NCBI GenBank assembly: GCA_964404765.1
Contig: CAYOLL010000049.1
Location: forward strand, 1 to 38,701
Direction of reading: 5' to 3'
Length of the DNA: 38,701 nt
DNA from: CAYOLL01 sp964404765 [NCBI: uncultured Gemmatimonadota bacterium]
Lineage (GTDB): Bacteria > 4572-55
In this document: in pieces, positions 17,632 through 27,660 of the stretch
How positions within the stretch are numbered: the first letter of the stretch is position 1
How the letters are laid out: each line of letters starts with the position of its first letter
The notes under the pieces: generated by a model
Told to the model about the DNA's origin: nothing
The model's input: the letters and a program-made list of their open reading frames with translations, nothing else
Databases searched by the model: none
Program-made: the position numbers and the translations under genes

Positions 17632-18867
17632 ATGATTTTGATTCTTGGCGCTGGTATTAGCGGCCTTAGCGCCGCGGCTGCTTTAAAAACGCCGAACTAT
17701 TTGATTCTGGAAAAAGCGGCTGAACCCGGCGGATATTGCCGTACCGTCAAACAGGATGGGTTTGTTTGGGACTACTCCGGCCACTTCTTCCATTTTCGCC
17801 ACCCGGACATCAAAGCCTACTTACTGGAAAAAATGGACGCTGCCGGTTTACTGACCGTACAAAAACGCTCCCAGATCTATTATGACGGTCAATACATTGA
17901 TTTTCCTTTTCAAAAAAATATCCACCAATTGCCCCAACAAGCGTTTATTGACTGTCTGCATGACCTATATTTTCGACCGGCCTTACAGCCCACGTCGTTT
18001 AAAGAAATGCTGGTGACCAAATTTGGTCAGGCGATCTGTCAAAAATTTCTGCTTCCCTATAACGAGAAGCTCTATGCCTGCGATTTAGACACTCTGGATG
18101 TAGACGCTATGGGCCGCTTTTTCCCCCACGCCGATTTGGCCGATATAATCCGCAATTTTAAAACCCCGGATAATGCCTCCTATAATTCAACCTTTACTTA
18201 CCATAAAGAAGGCGCGTATACTTATATAGAATCACTACTTAAAAGAGTCGATCCCGCCAAACTTGCATTGAACGAAGAGGTCATCGCCATTGATTTAAAA
18301 ACACACACCGTCGTTACCAATCAGCGGCGACTGACTTATGAGCGAATTATCTCCAGCATTCCGTTCAACCATTTGCTTAAACTGACTGACCTGCCACACG
18401 ATCCACCGATTTACCATTCCAATAAGGTGCTGGTTTTCAACTTGGGTTTTGATAAAAAAGGGGATTCGCGTAATCACTGGGTTTACTATCCGGATCCCGA
18501 AATCTGCTTCTACCGCATTGGCTATTATGATAATATTTTTGACGATGAGCGCATGAGCTTATACGTGGAAATCGGTCTTAAAACCGATGCCGTGTACGAT
18601 TGCGCGAGTACGCTGAATCGTGTATTGGCCGACTTGCAAAAAACCGGTGTGACAACCGACCATCAGTTGATCGCATATCATTCGGTCTTGCTCGATCCGG
18701 CTTACGTGCATATTACCGCCCAATCGCGGCAGGATGTGCAAGCACGCATGGCGGAGTTCAATGCCTGGGACGTTTTTTCAATCGGTCGATACGGCGGCTG
18801 GACATATTGCGCTATTGAGGATAATATTGTGGAAGCACGGGAATTGGTAAACCGATTGGGAGTTTAA
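17632..18867 (+). CDS. FAD-dependent oxidoreductase, amine-oxidase / UDP-galactopyranose-mutase-like
   Basis: 411 residues. The N-terminus is a dinucleotide-binding Rossmann motif (LGAGISGLSAA), followed by a glutamate 20 residues on (LILEKAAEPGGYC), the FAD-binding pattern of the NAD(P)-binding / protoporphyrinogen-oxidase-like superfamily. A substrate region has FLLPYNEKLYACDLDTLD, and the C-terminus ends with IGRYGGWTYCAIEDNIVEAR, the second flavin-contact region. Related proteins act in polysaccharide and lipopolysaccharide synthesis or desaturation of lipids; the substrate here is not evident. AAAGGAG precedes the ATG. The gene is monocistronic by spacing. Confidence 0.82.
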   Translation: MILILGAGISGLSAAAALKTPNYLILEKAAEPGGYCRTVKQDGFVWDYSGHFFHFRHPDIKAYLLEKMDAAGLLTVQKRSQIYYDGQYIDFPFQKNIHQLPQQAFIDCLHDLYFRPALQPTSFKEMLVTKFGQAICQKFLLPYNEKLYACDLDTLDVDAMGRFFPHADLADIIRNFKTPDNASYNSTFTYHKEGAYTYIESLLKRVDPAKLALNEEVIAIDLKTHTVVTNQRRLTYERIISSIPFNHLLKLTDLPHDPPIYHSNKVLVFNLGFDKKGDSRNHWVYYPDPEICFYRIGYYDNIFDDERMSLYVEIGLKTDAVYDCASTLNRVLADLQKTGVTTDHQLIAYHSVLLDPAYVHITAQSRQDVQARMAEFNAWDVFSIGRYGGWTYCAIEDNIVEARELVNRLGV

Positions 18868-19213
18868 GAAGTTAGGAATAAATTTTAAAATTTTTATATT
18901 TTAAACGATCAGACCCTAAGCAACGGTTAAGAGCGCATATTCTTAGCAATACTTTCGTAAAAACAGCCAATTTGCGCGGTTGCCTTCTAATTACTGCAAT
19001 TTTATGCTTGAGTTTCTCCTCTTTTTCTTATAAATTTTAACCAGCCTGAAGCGCCGAGGACATTATCTGCACTTTTGGTCATCGTCACTCAGCTTGATAA
19101 CGTAAGTGTACTTCATAGGTTATTCTCCAGGATTTAAATTACTCATCATTCCGTTGGTTCGTGGACAATAGTTGTCTAATCTTGATTTGATATAGGAAAA
19201 AAGGAGTTGTGCA
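18868..19213. other. Intergenic, nothing recognised
   Basis: 346 AT-rich bases. No gene, hairpin with a T-run, or clear promoter could be supported. A ribosome-binding site (AAAGGAG, about 19200-19206) at its end serves the TTG start of rsfS. Confidence 0.5.
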
Positions 19214-19645
19214 TTGTTAAAAGGACTTGAACTCGCCCGCTGGGCGGCTGAGCAATCGTTAGGAAAAAAAGCAACTGATGTCAAAATATTACACATTGAA
19301 AAAATTTCCAATGTCGCGGATTACTTTGTGATTTGCACAGGCGACTCGGACGTTCAGACGCGCGCCATATCCTATTTTATCGAAGACGAATTGCGTGAAA
19401 AAAGTCACACAAAGCCCTGGCATGTGGAAGGATTAGAAACCGGCCAATGGGTGCTTATGGATTATTCAGATGTGGTGGTTCACATTTTTATGCCGCTGAC
19501 CCGTCAATTCTATGGATTGGAGCTTCTGTGGGGTGACGCCCCGGTTACTGAGGTGGAAGACCCGCTTTTAGTTAGCCAATCTGAATTGAATAGCTCAAAT
19601 TCAACTTTCACTTCTGCTCAGCAAGCGCTTGATGGACTTCTCTGA
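19214..19645 (+). CDS. rsfS: Ribosomal silencing factor RsfS
   Basis: 143 residues starting with TTG 19214, supported by AAAGGAG about 8 bases upstream; no ATG is available at a matching place. The sequence has the full RsfS/Iojap pattern: a helix, then ISNVADYFVICTGDSDVQTRA, WHVEGLETGQWVLMDY and VVVHIFMPLTRQFYGLELLW. RsfS binds uL14 on the 50S subunit and blocks subunit joining when nutrients are scarce. A 30-residue tail after the core is of no known role. The 3' end overlaps the convergent glycerophosphodiesterase gene by 38 bases. Confidence 0.93.
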   Translation: MLKGLELARWAAEQSLGKKATDVKILHIEKISNVADYFVICTGDSDVQTRAISYFIEDELREKSHTKPWHVEGLETGQWVLMDYSDVVVHIFMPLTRQFYGLELLWGDAPVTEVEDPLLVSQSELNSSNSTFTSAQQALDGLL

Positions 19646-20363
19646 TATGATTTGTAAACAGTCGGGTAGCGCCCTGCTTGCGACAATATGCAATTTGCCA
19701 GTTGTAACGAATGAACCCCAGTCCTACCGCTAAATTCTTCTTTCGCGCCAGGGCAATTTTCCCCGGCCAAAAACCCAACCAATGCCCGGAAATATTCTCA
19801 ATGCCGTCGGCGGCACATTGCTCAATGTGCCGCCGATTCACAAAGGGCTCCATCCGTTCGCTGTCACATGTTGCAATAAAATCGCACGGGGTTAACGGAT
19901 CCAACCTTTTCACATCCATCAGCGCCTGCATATTAAATGAAATAAACTCGAAATTTGGCCAATAGCGTTCCGTGGCGACTTCACGGATACGATTCAAAAT
20001 GCGCCGCCAATCGGTGTATGATTTTAGCTCGAAAATAAATTTGCAGTTCGGATAGCGCGCCAAAAGCATTGCCAGCGTGGGAATATGCGATTGTAGAGCA
20101 TGAATTTCAGATAAGTTCAGCTCGGCAATATTTCGGATTCCCGAAGCCGTTTTTATATGTGGATCATGGAAAGCAATAACCTCTTCATCTCGGGTTAAGG
20201 CCAGATCGCATTCGAGAGCGCCGGCTCCATAGGTCAAAGCATAGTCAAAGGCATTTACGGTGTTTTCTATCCCGACGGCCCGATGAATGCCGGTTCCGGC
20301 CCCACGGTGACCGATAACCAGAAAGGGTGATTGCTTGGTCAGATGATCCGTAATCACAACCAT
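19608..20363 (-). CDS. Glycerophosphodiester phosphodiesterase
   Basis: 251 residues. The GDPD signature is complete: GHRGAG at the N-terminus, ENTVNAFDYAL, the metal-binding GAGALECDLALTRD and the FHDPHI motif. A later FIFELKSYT supplies the third acidic ligand. The enzyme releases glycerol-3-phosphate from glycerophosphodiesters. No secretion signal is visible, so it is probably cytoplasmic. It is convergent with rsfS and overlaps its 3' end; the coding overlap is unusual but both frames are well supported. Confidence 0.9.
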   Translation of the reverse strand: MVVITDHLTKQSPFLVIGHRGAGTGIHRAVGIENTVNAFDYALTYGAGALECDLALTRDEEVIAFHDPHIKTASGIRNIAELNLSEIHALQSHIPTLAMLLARYPNCKFIFELKSYTDWRRILNRIREVATERYWPNFEFISFNMQALMDVKRLDPLTPCDFIATCDSERMEPFVNRRHIEQCAADGIENISGHWLGFWPGKIALARKKNLAVGLGFIRYNWQIAYCRKQGATRLFTNHIREVHQALAEQK

Positions 20364-20408
20364 AACCCTGAATCTTGTTTTTGGATATTGACAATGTTTG
20401 ACATTTGG

Positions 20409-20579
20409 CCTGAATTATTCATAAATTTTGCCACAAAGCCACTAAGACACCAAGAAATAAAGAGTTATAGGAATTGACCTCAAAAACTTAATTTTTGAAG
20501 AGGACTTGGAAATTGATCGCCCCATACTGATTTAGCAAGCCTTTGTGTCTTTGTGCCTTCGTGGCATAAATTATTCAGG
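20409..20579. repeat. Long palindromic intergenic repeat
   Basis: Imperfect inverted repeat of about 171 bases. The left end runs from CCTGAATTATTC through GCCACAAAG; the right end is its approximate complement, from CTTTGTGCC to GAATAATTTATG read on the other strand. It occupies most of the gap between the glycerophosphodiesterase and DUF1289 genes. The size and symmetry fit a MITE-like or REP-type element. Confidence 0.6.
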
Positions 20580-20715
20580 TTGGAAGGCTTGCGAAGAAAA
20601 TTCCTGAGGAATCTGTGGGGTAACATTTCGATGACAAATTCTGGTCACTAAAGACTCTCATATCTCAATACAAACTACGACTTAATGCACGAAGCGCACA
20701 CCGAATCGAATCGGT

Positions 20716-20925
20716 TTAGTTTTCTTCTACGGGTGAACGACGTAACTCTATCTTTGTATAAATTGCAACCTTTTCATTCAACGTCAGCTTTCGCCAAACA
20801 ATAATCTCGTCAATCGTGCGCAGGCAGCCTTTGCAAAGACCGCTATGCTTGTCGATTTTACAACTTTTTTTGCACGGTGACACCGGAAGCTGACCCAAAA
20901 CTGAAAAGTCTTCATGTTTTGTCAT
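20716..20925 (-). CDS. DUF1289 domain protein
   Basis: 69 residues from ATG 20925; a longer in-frame start at 20973 is possible and neither has a strong ribosome-binding site. The cysteine pattern SPCKKSCKID, then GLCKGCLRTIDEIIVW, is the DUF1289 signature of small proteins with four conserved cysteines, thought to bind metal or an iron-sulfur cluster. Function is unknown. The gene stands alone between repeat-rich intergenic stretches. Confidence 0.8.
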   Translation of the reverse strand: MTKHEDFSVLGQLPVSPCKKSCKIDKHSGLCKGCLRTIDEIIVWRKLTLNEKVAIYTKIELRRSPVEEN

Positions 20926-21029
20926 GATGATGACTACAGGCAAAATTTTCAGGTTTAACGGGTTTAACGACAAGTCTGAAGCACAAAAAACCTACGCATC
21001 CTTTCCAACCGTGAAATTTGGGATTTAGA

Positions 21030-21092
21030 AAACCTGACGGGTCTTTATACGTTATGCGGCATCTAACGATTTCAAAAAGACCCGTCAGGTTT
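21030..21092. repeat. CCTGACGGGT-type hairpin
   Basis: Two perfectly complementary 17-base arms (21030-21046 and 21076-21092) around a 29-base loop. The arm shares ACCTGACGGGT with the hairpin at 1622-1658, showing a repeat family with variable loop length. Confidence 0.65.
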
Positions 21093-21203
21093 AACTCCCA
21101 ATTTTGTCACTTGGAAAGGAGTAACTACCAAAGTATTGAAAGTCATTTCATTTGCCATAAAAAACTTCATGTCAACAGGTCGGTTCTATGCCGACGCAAA
21201 TAA

Positions 21204-21239
21204 AAAAACCGGCTTTCTCCATCGAGAAAGCCGGTTTTT
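21204..21239. terminator. Bidirectional rho-independent terminator
   Basis: A 16-base perfect stem (AAAAACCGGCTTTCTC and its complement) around a four-base loop. It has A-run and T-run on opposite sides, so it can stop transcription from either strand, including that of the large secreted-protein gene ending at 21422. Confidence 0.8.
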
Positions 21240-21320
21240 CGTTTAGCCATAGTTGTTTAATAACTGTTGGCTATTCTTTTGCAAAGATTTTTGTCTGTAA
21301 GCTTCCGGAAACGTAAAACT

Positions 21321-21403
21321 AAACCTTGCGAAGGTTAAACTTGCGGCGGATGCTAATATTTTCAAGGCTTTCACAAACTTACAAGCGGGAACCTTCGCAA
21401 GGG
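21321..21403. repeat. Dispersed MITE-like repeat, copy 1
   Basis: 83 bases bounded by AACCTTGCGAAGGTT on the left and its near complement on the right. The interior shares ATATTTTCAAGG and flanking bases with 29518-29599. No coding capacity. Confidence 0.65.
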
Positions 21404-21421
21404 CAATACGAAGCAAATTGT

Positions 21422-24400
21422 TTAACGAATCAGCGCCATCCGCTTGGTTTCTTTGAAGCTGCCGGTCTCCAAACCGTAGAAATAGATGCCGCCGGAAACT
21501 TCGATACCCGCATCGTTGGCGCCGTTCCAATTGATGGTATGGGCGCCGGCGCTGCGGGTTTCATCAACAAGCGTTCTGACCAACTGACCGGCGCTGTTGT
21601 AGATGCGCAGGGCCACTTTTCCGGCTGCCGGCAATTGGAAGCTGATCGCGGTTTCGCGGGTGAACGGATTGGGTTGACTGTTAAACAGGCGAATCTGACC
21701 GACTTGTTCGCTTGGGGCTTTACCCAACGGGCCAGCCGGGTCTACGATGATTTGCAGATGATAGTCGCCGGCCTCAAGGCCGGAGCGGTCAACGGTCAAA
21801 TGATCGGTGTGGCGCATATCCGTCATTTTACCGGTTTGGGCATCGACCAGGGTAAAGTGCAGATCGTCGGCAATTTGTTGAATTTCCGGCCAGGACAGCG
21901 TGATCTGTTTGGCGGTCGTTGTCAGGACAACATCCCAGACCGTTTTTTCCGTTAGCGGGGCGCGCATGTCCACGCCCAACAAGCTTTGTTCGGCCTGGTT
22001 GGTGGGGAAAGCGATTTGCAAGTCGCGAACCGTCGCAGCCTGCTGATCAAAATCCTCGTCATAACCGGCGACGCACAACGGATCGACGCCCAAATAGGCT
22101 TTGGCGGTCGCGCCGTTCGCTGTTGCCGCGACGGACAACTGCCACCAGTCGCCGATCATTTGCGGTTTCGTGGTGACGCTCGATATCAGGGCGCGGCCAG
22201 GGGCTGCGGCCGGATCGTGCAAAGTCACCGCTGTTATATCCATGCCACGTACGTATAAACCGGCGCCGGGTTCAATTGCGCTGACAAAACGGGCATCCTT
22301 CCAGACGCCGTCAACGGTAACGCGGACGTAGGCAGCTGCGTCGGCAGTAATATCTGCCGGCGTCATGGCATCACCAAACGGGTTGCTCAGATACAATGCG
22401 CGCGCTGCGGGGATATCGCCGCGCTCGACCGTGACATCGCCGGAGACGGGGCAACCGAGGAATTCGATCGGGGATGTGTTGCCGTAGGTGCGATAGGCAT
22501 AACCGGGCATGAACATGTCATAGTCACGCATAAGCACCCAGTTTTTGTCGGTATAGCGATAAACGGCCTGCGTCCCGAAAACGGCGTCTTTCCGATTCTC
22601 GTCCAGCATCGCCGGAAAACCGAAGGTGTGTGAATAAACGGCCTCATCGGTCACGTCCATCGCGATCATTTCGCCGGTCTCGCCGTCGCACATATCGCAG
22701 GCGTCGCCGATGCCGTCGCCGTCGGCGTCATCCATTTGGCTGCCGGTGTTTTCCATAAACGGGCAGTTGTCGCAGATGTTGGCGATAAAGTCTCCGTCGT
22801 CATCAGTGCCCGCCATTTCAATAGCCATCATATAATCTTCGACTTCGCCGTCGGGCGCGCCGCCCGTGGGCATGAGACCGCCGGCAGTGTTAAAACGGAA
22901 GCGCAAACCGGACATGCCTCTGTCGTCGGCAATGGCACGGCACGGCACATCAATCATCAGCTCATTTGCACCGGCGTGTAATAGGGCCTCGGCAAAAATC
23001 GCTTCATTTTCTTCCCAGACGCCGTTCCGGTCGGCATCCAACCAGGCGTTTAAGTAGCCGATCACGGAAGCGGTTACCGTAACGACGACCGATGAACCTT
23101 GAACCAGGTCGGAATGGAACATCACGCCGTCATCGTCATCGCCAAGACCCTCAGCGTCCTCCAATCCGTCGCTTTCGGCGGAAACGCCCGCGCCGAGCCA
23201 GGTCATGCCGTCTAAGGCGTGGCTGGCGCCTTGTTCGGCCAGCAGCACCGGGTAGGCCTGATCGGCATCGCCAAAATCAAGCTGGCCGTCGATGCAAACA
23301 TCCACGTAAACATCGTCAATAATCCAGGTGCTGGGGGCGGAGTCATCGGTTTCCGCTATGAACAGGATCTCGACGGATTTCCCGATAAATGCGCTCAGAT
23401 CATAGGCTGGCGAGCGGACAAAGCCGTCGGTGTTGCGCCGATAGCACAAATCAAAATAGTCAACGAACTCCTCATTCACAAAAACATAGCCGTAGTCGTA
23501 GCCGCAAACATCTTCGGACGCGACGGTGTGATGGAAAGTCAGCGTCGCCGAGCTGGCCGCCGCCGGCACGGAAACGGTCTGCCGAACCGCGGTGAGTTCG
23601 TCATCAATGCTGCCCAGCCAGACCGCCATCTCGCCGCTATTGGACCAACCGGAGCAAATGTAGCACCAATCGGGCGCTTCCTCCGGATTGTCCTCAATAT
23701 ACTGCGAGAACAGTCCCCAGACGCCGCCCATATCGCCGGTTTCAAAGCCGGGGTCGTTGACCGCGTTGCTGACGTTGCGGCAAACTTCGCCGCGCAGCGG
23801 AATTTCAAATGTCTCCCTGGCCGACGAGCCAAAGGTCAGCATTCCGTCATAAACGCCGGCCATCTCGGCCGAAAAGCCGACTTCAATGACGGCCTGCTCG
23901 CACACATCCAGCATGGCCGGGAAATCGTTCAACAGGCTGAACCCGTCGCCCACGATGGCGGCGCTCATCAGATTCAGCGGGGCGTCGCCGGTGTTGGAAA
24001 CAGTGAACCGTAAAGTGTCGGCATCACCCGTTTCCTGCAAACCGAAGTTCAACACGCCTTCGACGCCGGATATGATTTCTTCGCCATGAATGGCGACCGT
24101 GATTTCCGGGCCGGCTGCCGGCAAGGGAGCGCTAAACTCCAGCGACCAGGAAACGAGTCCGCCTTTATTATCATAGCCGTTATCGCTAATGAACAACCAC
24201 CAGCTTCCGTTAATCGGCTCGCCGTCAACCGCGCTCAAAGCATAGGCCGGGGTGGCCCGTCCGGCAAAAGGCGCGTTATCGCAATAATATTCGACGCGGT
24301 TACGAACAAAGGCTTCGTCATCAAGAATAAGCGGCGCGCCTTCGCGGAAAGCATCGCTGCATGGGCTGCCAAGCGGCACACCGGGCCGGTCCATGAGGAT

Positions 24401-27307
24401 GATGGCCGTATTGAGCGGCGAAATCAGGGCTATAAACAGATCGCCGGAATTGGGATGATCCAGTTCCACATGAACATTCACGTCGGCCACAACGCCGGGC
24501 GATTCAACCTCAATCATATTCCAGACGCCTTCCGGATCGTCGTCGGGAATGAGAGAGTTATCCGGTTCATTATCGGTTACCATCCCGCCCGCGCAGTTGA
24601 CGATGCCGGCCAGGGCAAAGCTGAACGTGGCGTTGCCCGGGTCGTTGGAACTGAAGCTAAACTCGCCTTCATGCATACCCAGCGCTTCGGAGTCAAAGTG
24701 AAGGTCAAAAGCCGCGTTGTCGCAGGGACCGATGGTCATGGGAAAATCAGCGGCGTCAAAAATAAAACCCTCGCCGGTGATCGCCGGATTCGAAATTGTT
24801 AAAGTGGCGCGGCTGTTGTTCACCACTGTCAGCAACCGTGTGAGCGGATGTCCGGGCGTGGCGGAGCCAAGGTAGACAACTTCATCTTCAGCGGCATTGG
24901 CCAGCAGGACGTAATTGTCATAGACGGCCAATTCGGGCGTTGTCATGTTTGGCGCTTGCGGGATATATAGAGTCCAGGAAATGACGCGGCCGTGAATGGC
25001 CTCGGCGGGATCTATAACGGTCAATTTCCAGTCGCCGTTGGGATTCTCGCCATGAAAGCTGCTTAACGGGCCGGGGCTGCTGGCCACAACGCCGGTAAAC
25101 GGGGCTGACTCGCAATTGCCCGTCTCCACATTAATCGGTGAATTATCGTCAAACAGCAACGGTTCGCCTTCGAAAAAGGGGAAATTGCAACCCAACGCTT
25201 TTTCGGGAAAGTTGGGCCGATCCATCACGGTCACCTTCGTGCCGGACGGCGATGTCAATTGAATCACCAGGTCGCTGCACCAATTGTGATCGATTTCGAC
25301 CGCCAGCATGACCGAGCCGGAAATCTTGCCCCCGCCGGCAACGGCGAGCGTGTGCGTCACGCCCTTGCTATCGTTGTCCGGGATAGTGTCGGTTTCGGCC
25401 GGCCTATTCTGGAAAGTCAGCATATCGCCGCTGCAATTGGCCTCGCCGGTCAGGTCGATGTGGAATGCGCCTTCATCGGCGTCATTGCTGTTGATGACAA
25501 TTTTGCCGGCAGACTCGCCAAAAGCCGTAGGTGAAAAATCGGCATGAAATACCACACGCGAAAACGGTTTGATCGTTAGCGGCAAATCCGACCCATCGAC
25601 CGAGAAATCCGCGCCGCTCACGACCATACTATTAATCGTTAAATCTTTGGAGCCGATATTGCGCACGACAAACGAAATCGTATAGGAGTCGCCCGGGCGC
25701 ACCTGACCAAAAGCAATGTCATCGCCGGCGGCCAGGGTTTTTCCGCCGGAGCGAATCACAAGTTCCGCTCTCGGCAGGGACATATCCATGCCGTCAAAAA
25801 CCATCGCGCCGGTAGAGAGCCCGGTGATAGGATCGGGCGGGTCCAGCCAGTCACGCAGCCAGTCACCCGGCTCATTTGCGGGGCCCCAGTCCGCTTCAAT
25901 GCGGCTGTAGCAGAACCACGACTCATCCCGATAAGCGCAGCCGGCGATAATCCCGCCGGTCAGCAGGCCAATCAGCCGCTTGTTTTCATCCCACAAACCG
26001 GAGCCGGAAGAGCCTGGCTCCACAAAGCCTTCTTCCCAATTATCCACGCGCCAATGCGTATCTTCGGCTTCATCCGGATCGAGGACGCAATTAACCATCT
26101 TTGTGAGCGGATCGTCGTTAATGGCAATGGCTTTTTCGTTGGTGCTGGGATGAGAAATGCCGGCGGTCATGCCCGCGGGAATGTTGCCGCTGCGGTCCCA
26201 GCCCGAAAAATACACCCCAAAGGCCGGGTCGACTTCGGTGTTCAATTCCAGCAGGGTGAAATCGGAGGCATAGCGGCCGGCGCGAAAGACGGCCCCGCCG
26301 GTTTGATAATCGTCGAAATTGCCGCCGGACAAGTCGCCGCAATTCTGGCTTTGATAGTTCCAATAAATGACGGCGGTGCGGGCGCTGCCCGGCACACCGG
26401 AGGTGACGCAGTGGTTAGCGGTTAAAAAATAGGGGGTGCTGTCTTGTGCGGTATTGTTGACCAACACGCCGCTGCAGATAAAATAACCGTCGACCTGCAG
26501 CAGACCGACCGAACGGGTCTGATCGCGCCACGGGTCCGCTTCCGGGCAGGCCACATCGACATTGCAACTGCCCTGCCGGGCGGCGTCCATAACCTGGCCA
26601 AAGTCGCGGTAGCCGTGATTGACGGCGGTCAGTTCCAGTTGAATGTGCGCTTCCATTTCCCGCGTCGTGACGACTTCGATAATGGCATCGCTGCCGGGCA
26701 CAATCGGCGTCCACAGCGCGCCGTGCTCCTGATTGTCTTTGGCCGTAAAGGGTCCAAGCACGCGGCCAAAGTCCGGTGAATAAATAAACATCTGGGACTT
26801 GGGCGGCAGGTTAAAGGTGTCAAAGCCGAGGTTTAAGGATGCAGCTTTTTCGGAGTGAATTTGCAAGCGCCACAAGCGCGCACCGTTCGGCAATGTTTGC
26901 CAGGTACCCGCGTTTTTTGGCCCCAAGTGGGTTTCGATAGGTTGGGCAAAATGAAAGGTGCCGTCGGAATCAAGCTGTTCGATTTTAGCTAAAAGCGCGT
27001 CGTTGTTTTGAATCGGCATGGCCTGAATTGCCGGCGCCGACAGATTCAGCGCCGCCGTTTGCCGCCCGAGAGGCTGAGCAACGGGATTAGAAATCGGCCC
27101 GGCGCTCCGAGTCGAAGATGTTTGTGTTCCACCGGGGTCCTGAGTACGCGGTGGATTTTTCTTGAGCCATTCCAGCCCGTGATTGTTCATTGACTTTGTT
27201 TTGCTGGGTGGAATTTGTGAATTCTTCTTTGGCGAAGCCGATAGATTGCCGGACCCGGCCATGAAGACAATTAGACACCCGACAACAAATGCGTGTGTAA
27301 CTCTCAT
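21422..27307 (-). CDS. Very large secreted trypsin-like protein with P-domains and C-terminal sorting domain
   Basis: 1961 residues from ATG 27307, chosen for the AAAGGGGG site upstream and the signal peptide it exposes. A trypsin-fold domain has H299 (TANHC), D349 (SDFTLLEL) and S434 (GSSGSGLW). Three choice-of-anchor-D/ASH-like beta domains follow, interleaved with two proprotein-convertase P-domains (around 627-783 and 910-1060, with DHNWCSDLVIQLTSPSGT and DHPNSGDLFIALISP). Later come a CBM/MAM-like domain, a GEVED domain (PDGEVEDYM), thrombospondin type-3 calcium repeats (DADGDGIGDACD) and a region with repeated beta motifs. The last 85 residues are a FlgD-like / type IX sorting domain (NPFTRETAISFQLP, then GIYFYGLETGSF). 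It is probably exported and surface-attached or released as a protease or adhesin. Confidence 0.88.
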   Translation of the reverse strand: MRVTHAFVVGCLIVFMAGSGNLSASPKKNSQIPPSKTKSMNNHGLEWLKKNPPRTQDPGGTQTSSTRSAGPISNPVAQPLGRQTAALNLSAPAIQAMPIQNNDALLAKIEQLDSDGTFHFAQPIETHLGPKNAGTWQTLPNGARLWRLQIHSEKAASLNLGFDTFNLPPKSQMFIYSPDFGRVLGPFTAKDNQEHGALWTPIVPGSDAIIEVVTTREMEAHIQLELTAVNHGYRDFGQVMDAARQGSCNVDVACPEADPWRDQTRSVGLLQVDGYFICSGVLVNNTAQDSTPYFLTANHCVTSGVPGSARTAVIYWNYQSQNCGDLSGGNFDDYQTGGAVFRAGRYASDFTLLELNTEVDPAFGVYFSGWDRSGNIPAGMTAGISHPSTNEKAIAINDDPLTKMVNCVLDPDEAEDTHWRVDNWEEGFVEPGSSGSGLWDENKRLIGLLTGGIIAGCAYRDESWFCYSRIEADWGPANEPGDWLRDWLDPPDPITGLSTGAMVFDGMDMSLPRAELVIRSGGKTLAAGDDIAFGQVRPGDSYTISFVVRNIGSKDLTINSMVVSGADFSVDGSDLPLTIKPFSRVVFHADFSPTAFGESAGKIVINSNDADEGAFHIDLTGEANCSGDMLTFQNRPAETDTIPDNDSKGVTHTLAVAGGGKISGSVMLAVEIDHNWCSDLVIQLTSPSGTKVTVMDRPNFPEKALGCNFPFFEGEPLLFDDNSPINVETGNCESAPFTGVVASSPGPLSSFHGENPNGDWKLTVIDPAEAIHGRVISWTLYIPQAPNMTTPELAVYDNYVLLANAAEDEVVYLGSATPGHPLTRLLTVVNNSRATLTISNPAITGEGFIFDAADFPMTIGPCDNAAFDLHFDSEALGMHEGEFSFSSNDPGNATFSFALAGIVNCAGGMVTDNEPDNSLIPDDDPEGVWNMIEVESPGVVADVNVHVELDHPNSGDLFIALISPLNTAIILMDRPGVPLGSPCSDAFREGAPLILDDEAFVRNRVEYYCDNAPFAGRATPAYALSAVDGEPINGSWWLFISDNGYDNKGGLVSWSLEFSAPLPAAGPEITVAIHGEEIISGVEGVLNFGLQETGDADTLRFTVSNTGDAPLNLMSAAIVGDGFSLLNDFPAMLDVCEQAVIEVGFSAEMAGVYDGMLTFGSSARETFEIPLRGEVCRNVSNAVNDPGFETGDMGGVWGLFSQYIEDNPEEAPDWCYICSGWSNSGEMAVWLGSIDDELTAVRQTVSVPAAASSATLTFHHTVASEDVCGYDYGYVFVNEEFVDYFDLCYRRNTDGFVRSPAYDLSAFIGKSVEILFIAETDDSAPSTWIIDDVYVDVCIDGQLDFGDADQAYPVLLAEQGASHALDGMTWLGAGVSAESDGLEDAEGLGDDDDGVMFHSDLVQGSSVVVTVTASVIGYLNAWLDADRNGVWEENEAIFAEALLHAGANELMIDVPCRAIADDRGMSGLRFRFNTAGGLMPTGGAPDGEVEDYMMAIEMAGTDDDGDFIANICDNCPFMENTGSQMDDADGDGIGDACDMCDGETGEMIAMDVTDEAVYSHTFGFPAMLDENRKDAVFGTQAVYRYTDKNWVLMRDYDMFMPGYAYRTYGNTSPIEFLGCPVSGDVTVERGDIPAARALYLSNPFGDAMTPADITADAAAYVRVTVDGVWKDARFVSAIEPGAGLYVRGMDITAVTLHDPAAAPGRALISSVTTKPQMIGDWWQLSVAATANGATAKAYLGVDPLCVAGYDEDFDQQAATVRDLQIAFPTNQAEQSLLGVDMRAPLTEKTVWDVVLTTTAKQITLSWPEIQQIADDLHFTLVDAQTGKMTDMRHTDHLTVDRSGLEAGDYHLQIIVDPAGPLGKAPSEQVGQIRLFNSQPNPFTRETAISFQLPAAGKVALRIYNSAGQLVRTLVDETRSAGAHTINWNGANDAGIEVSGGIYFYGLETGSFKETKRMALIR

Positions 27308-27374
27308 GATGCCCCCTTTTAAAGAGAGTGAAGGAATTGTGAAAAAGGTGAGTTTTAAAAAATGCGGCATGACA

Positions 27375-27403
27375 AGGTTATCAAAAAATAAAAAAGTTGT
27401 CAA
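27375..27403 (-). promoter_or_regulatory. Possible promoter of the secreted-protein gene
   Basis: On the minus strand TTGACA (27398-27403) is followed after 17 bases by TAACCT (27375-27380), about 70 bases before the ATG. The first hexamer is perfect, the second weak. Confidence 0.35.
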
Positions 27404-27660
27404 TCAGTTTTTGCAGAGATTTTTGGACTGTGTCGTGACAAAATCTATAACCTGCATATTGACTGTAAGTTATGCTGATTAAAATTTTTATCGCCTCGCT
27501 GCCGACAACTTAAAGTAGTAAAAATTTAGATCCTTACGTTTACGTTCGCTGAATTTTTTGAGGGTTTTACAAAATGCGGCTTTTAGCCCTGTAAGGGCGG
27601 ACTGTTTGTACCCTGCGGGACATTATGTGTTAAACTAAGGCTCGGCCTACCAAAATTAAC

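Larger units (their letters stand above)
20926..21421. other. Repeat-rich intergenic region
   Basis: About 500 bases with no supported gene. It holds three structures listed separately: a CCTGACGGGT hairpin (21030-21092), a strong bidirectional terminator (21204-21239) and a dispersed repeat copy (21321-21403). Confidence 0.6.

Noticed and set aside
23219-24802. Two long plus-strand open frames (264 and 238 codons)
   Set aside because: They are antisense to the large secreted protein, whose domains and catalytic residues are clear on the minus strand.
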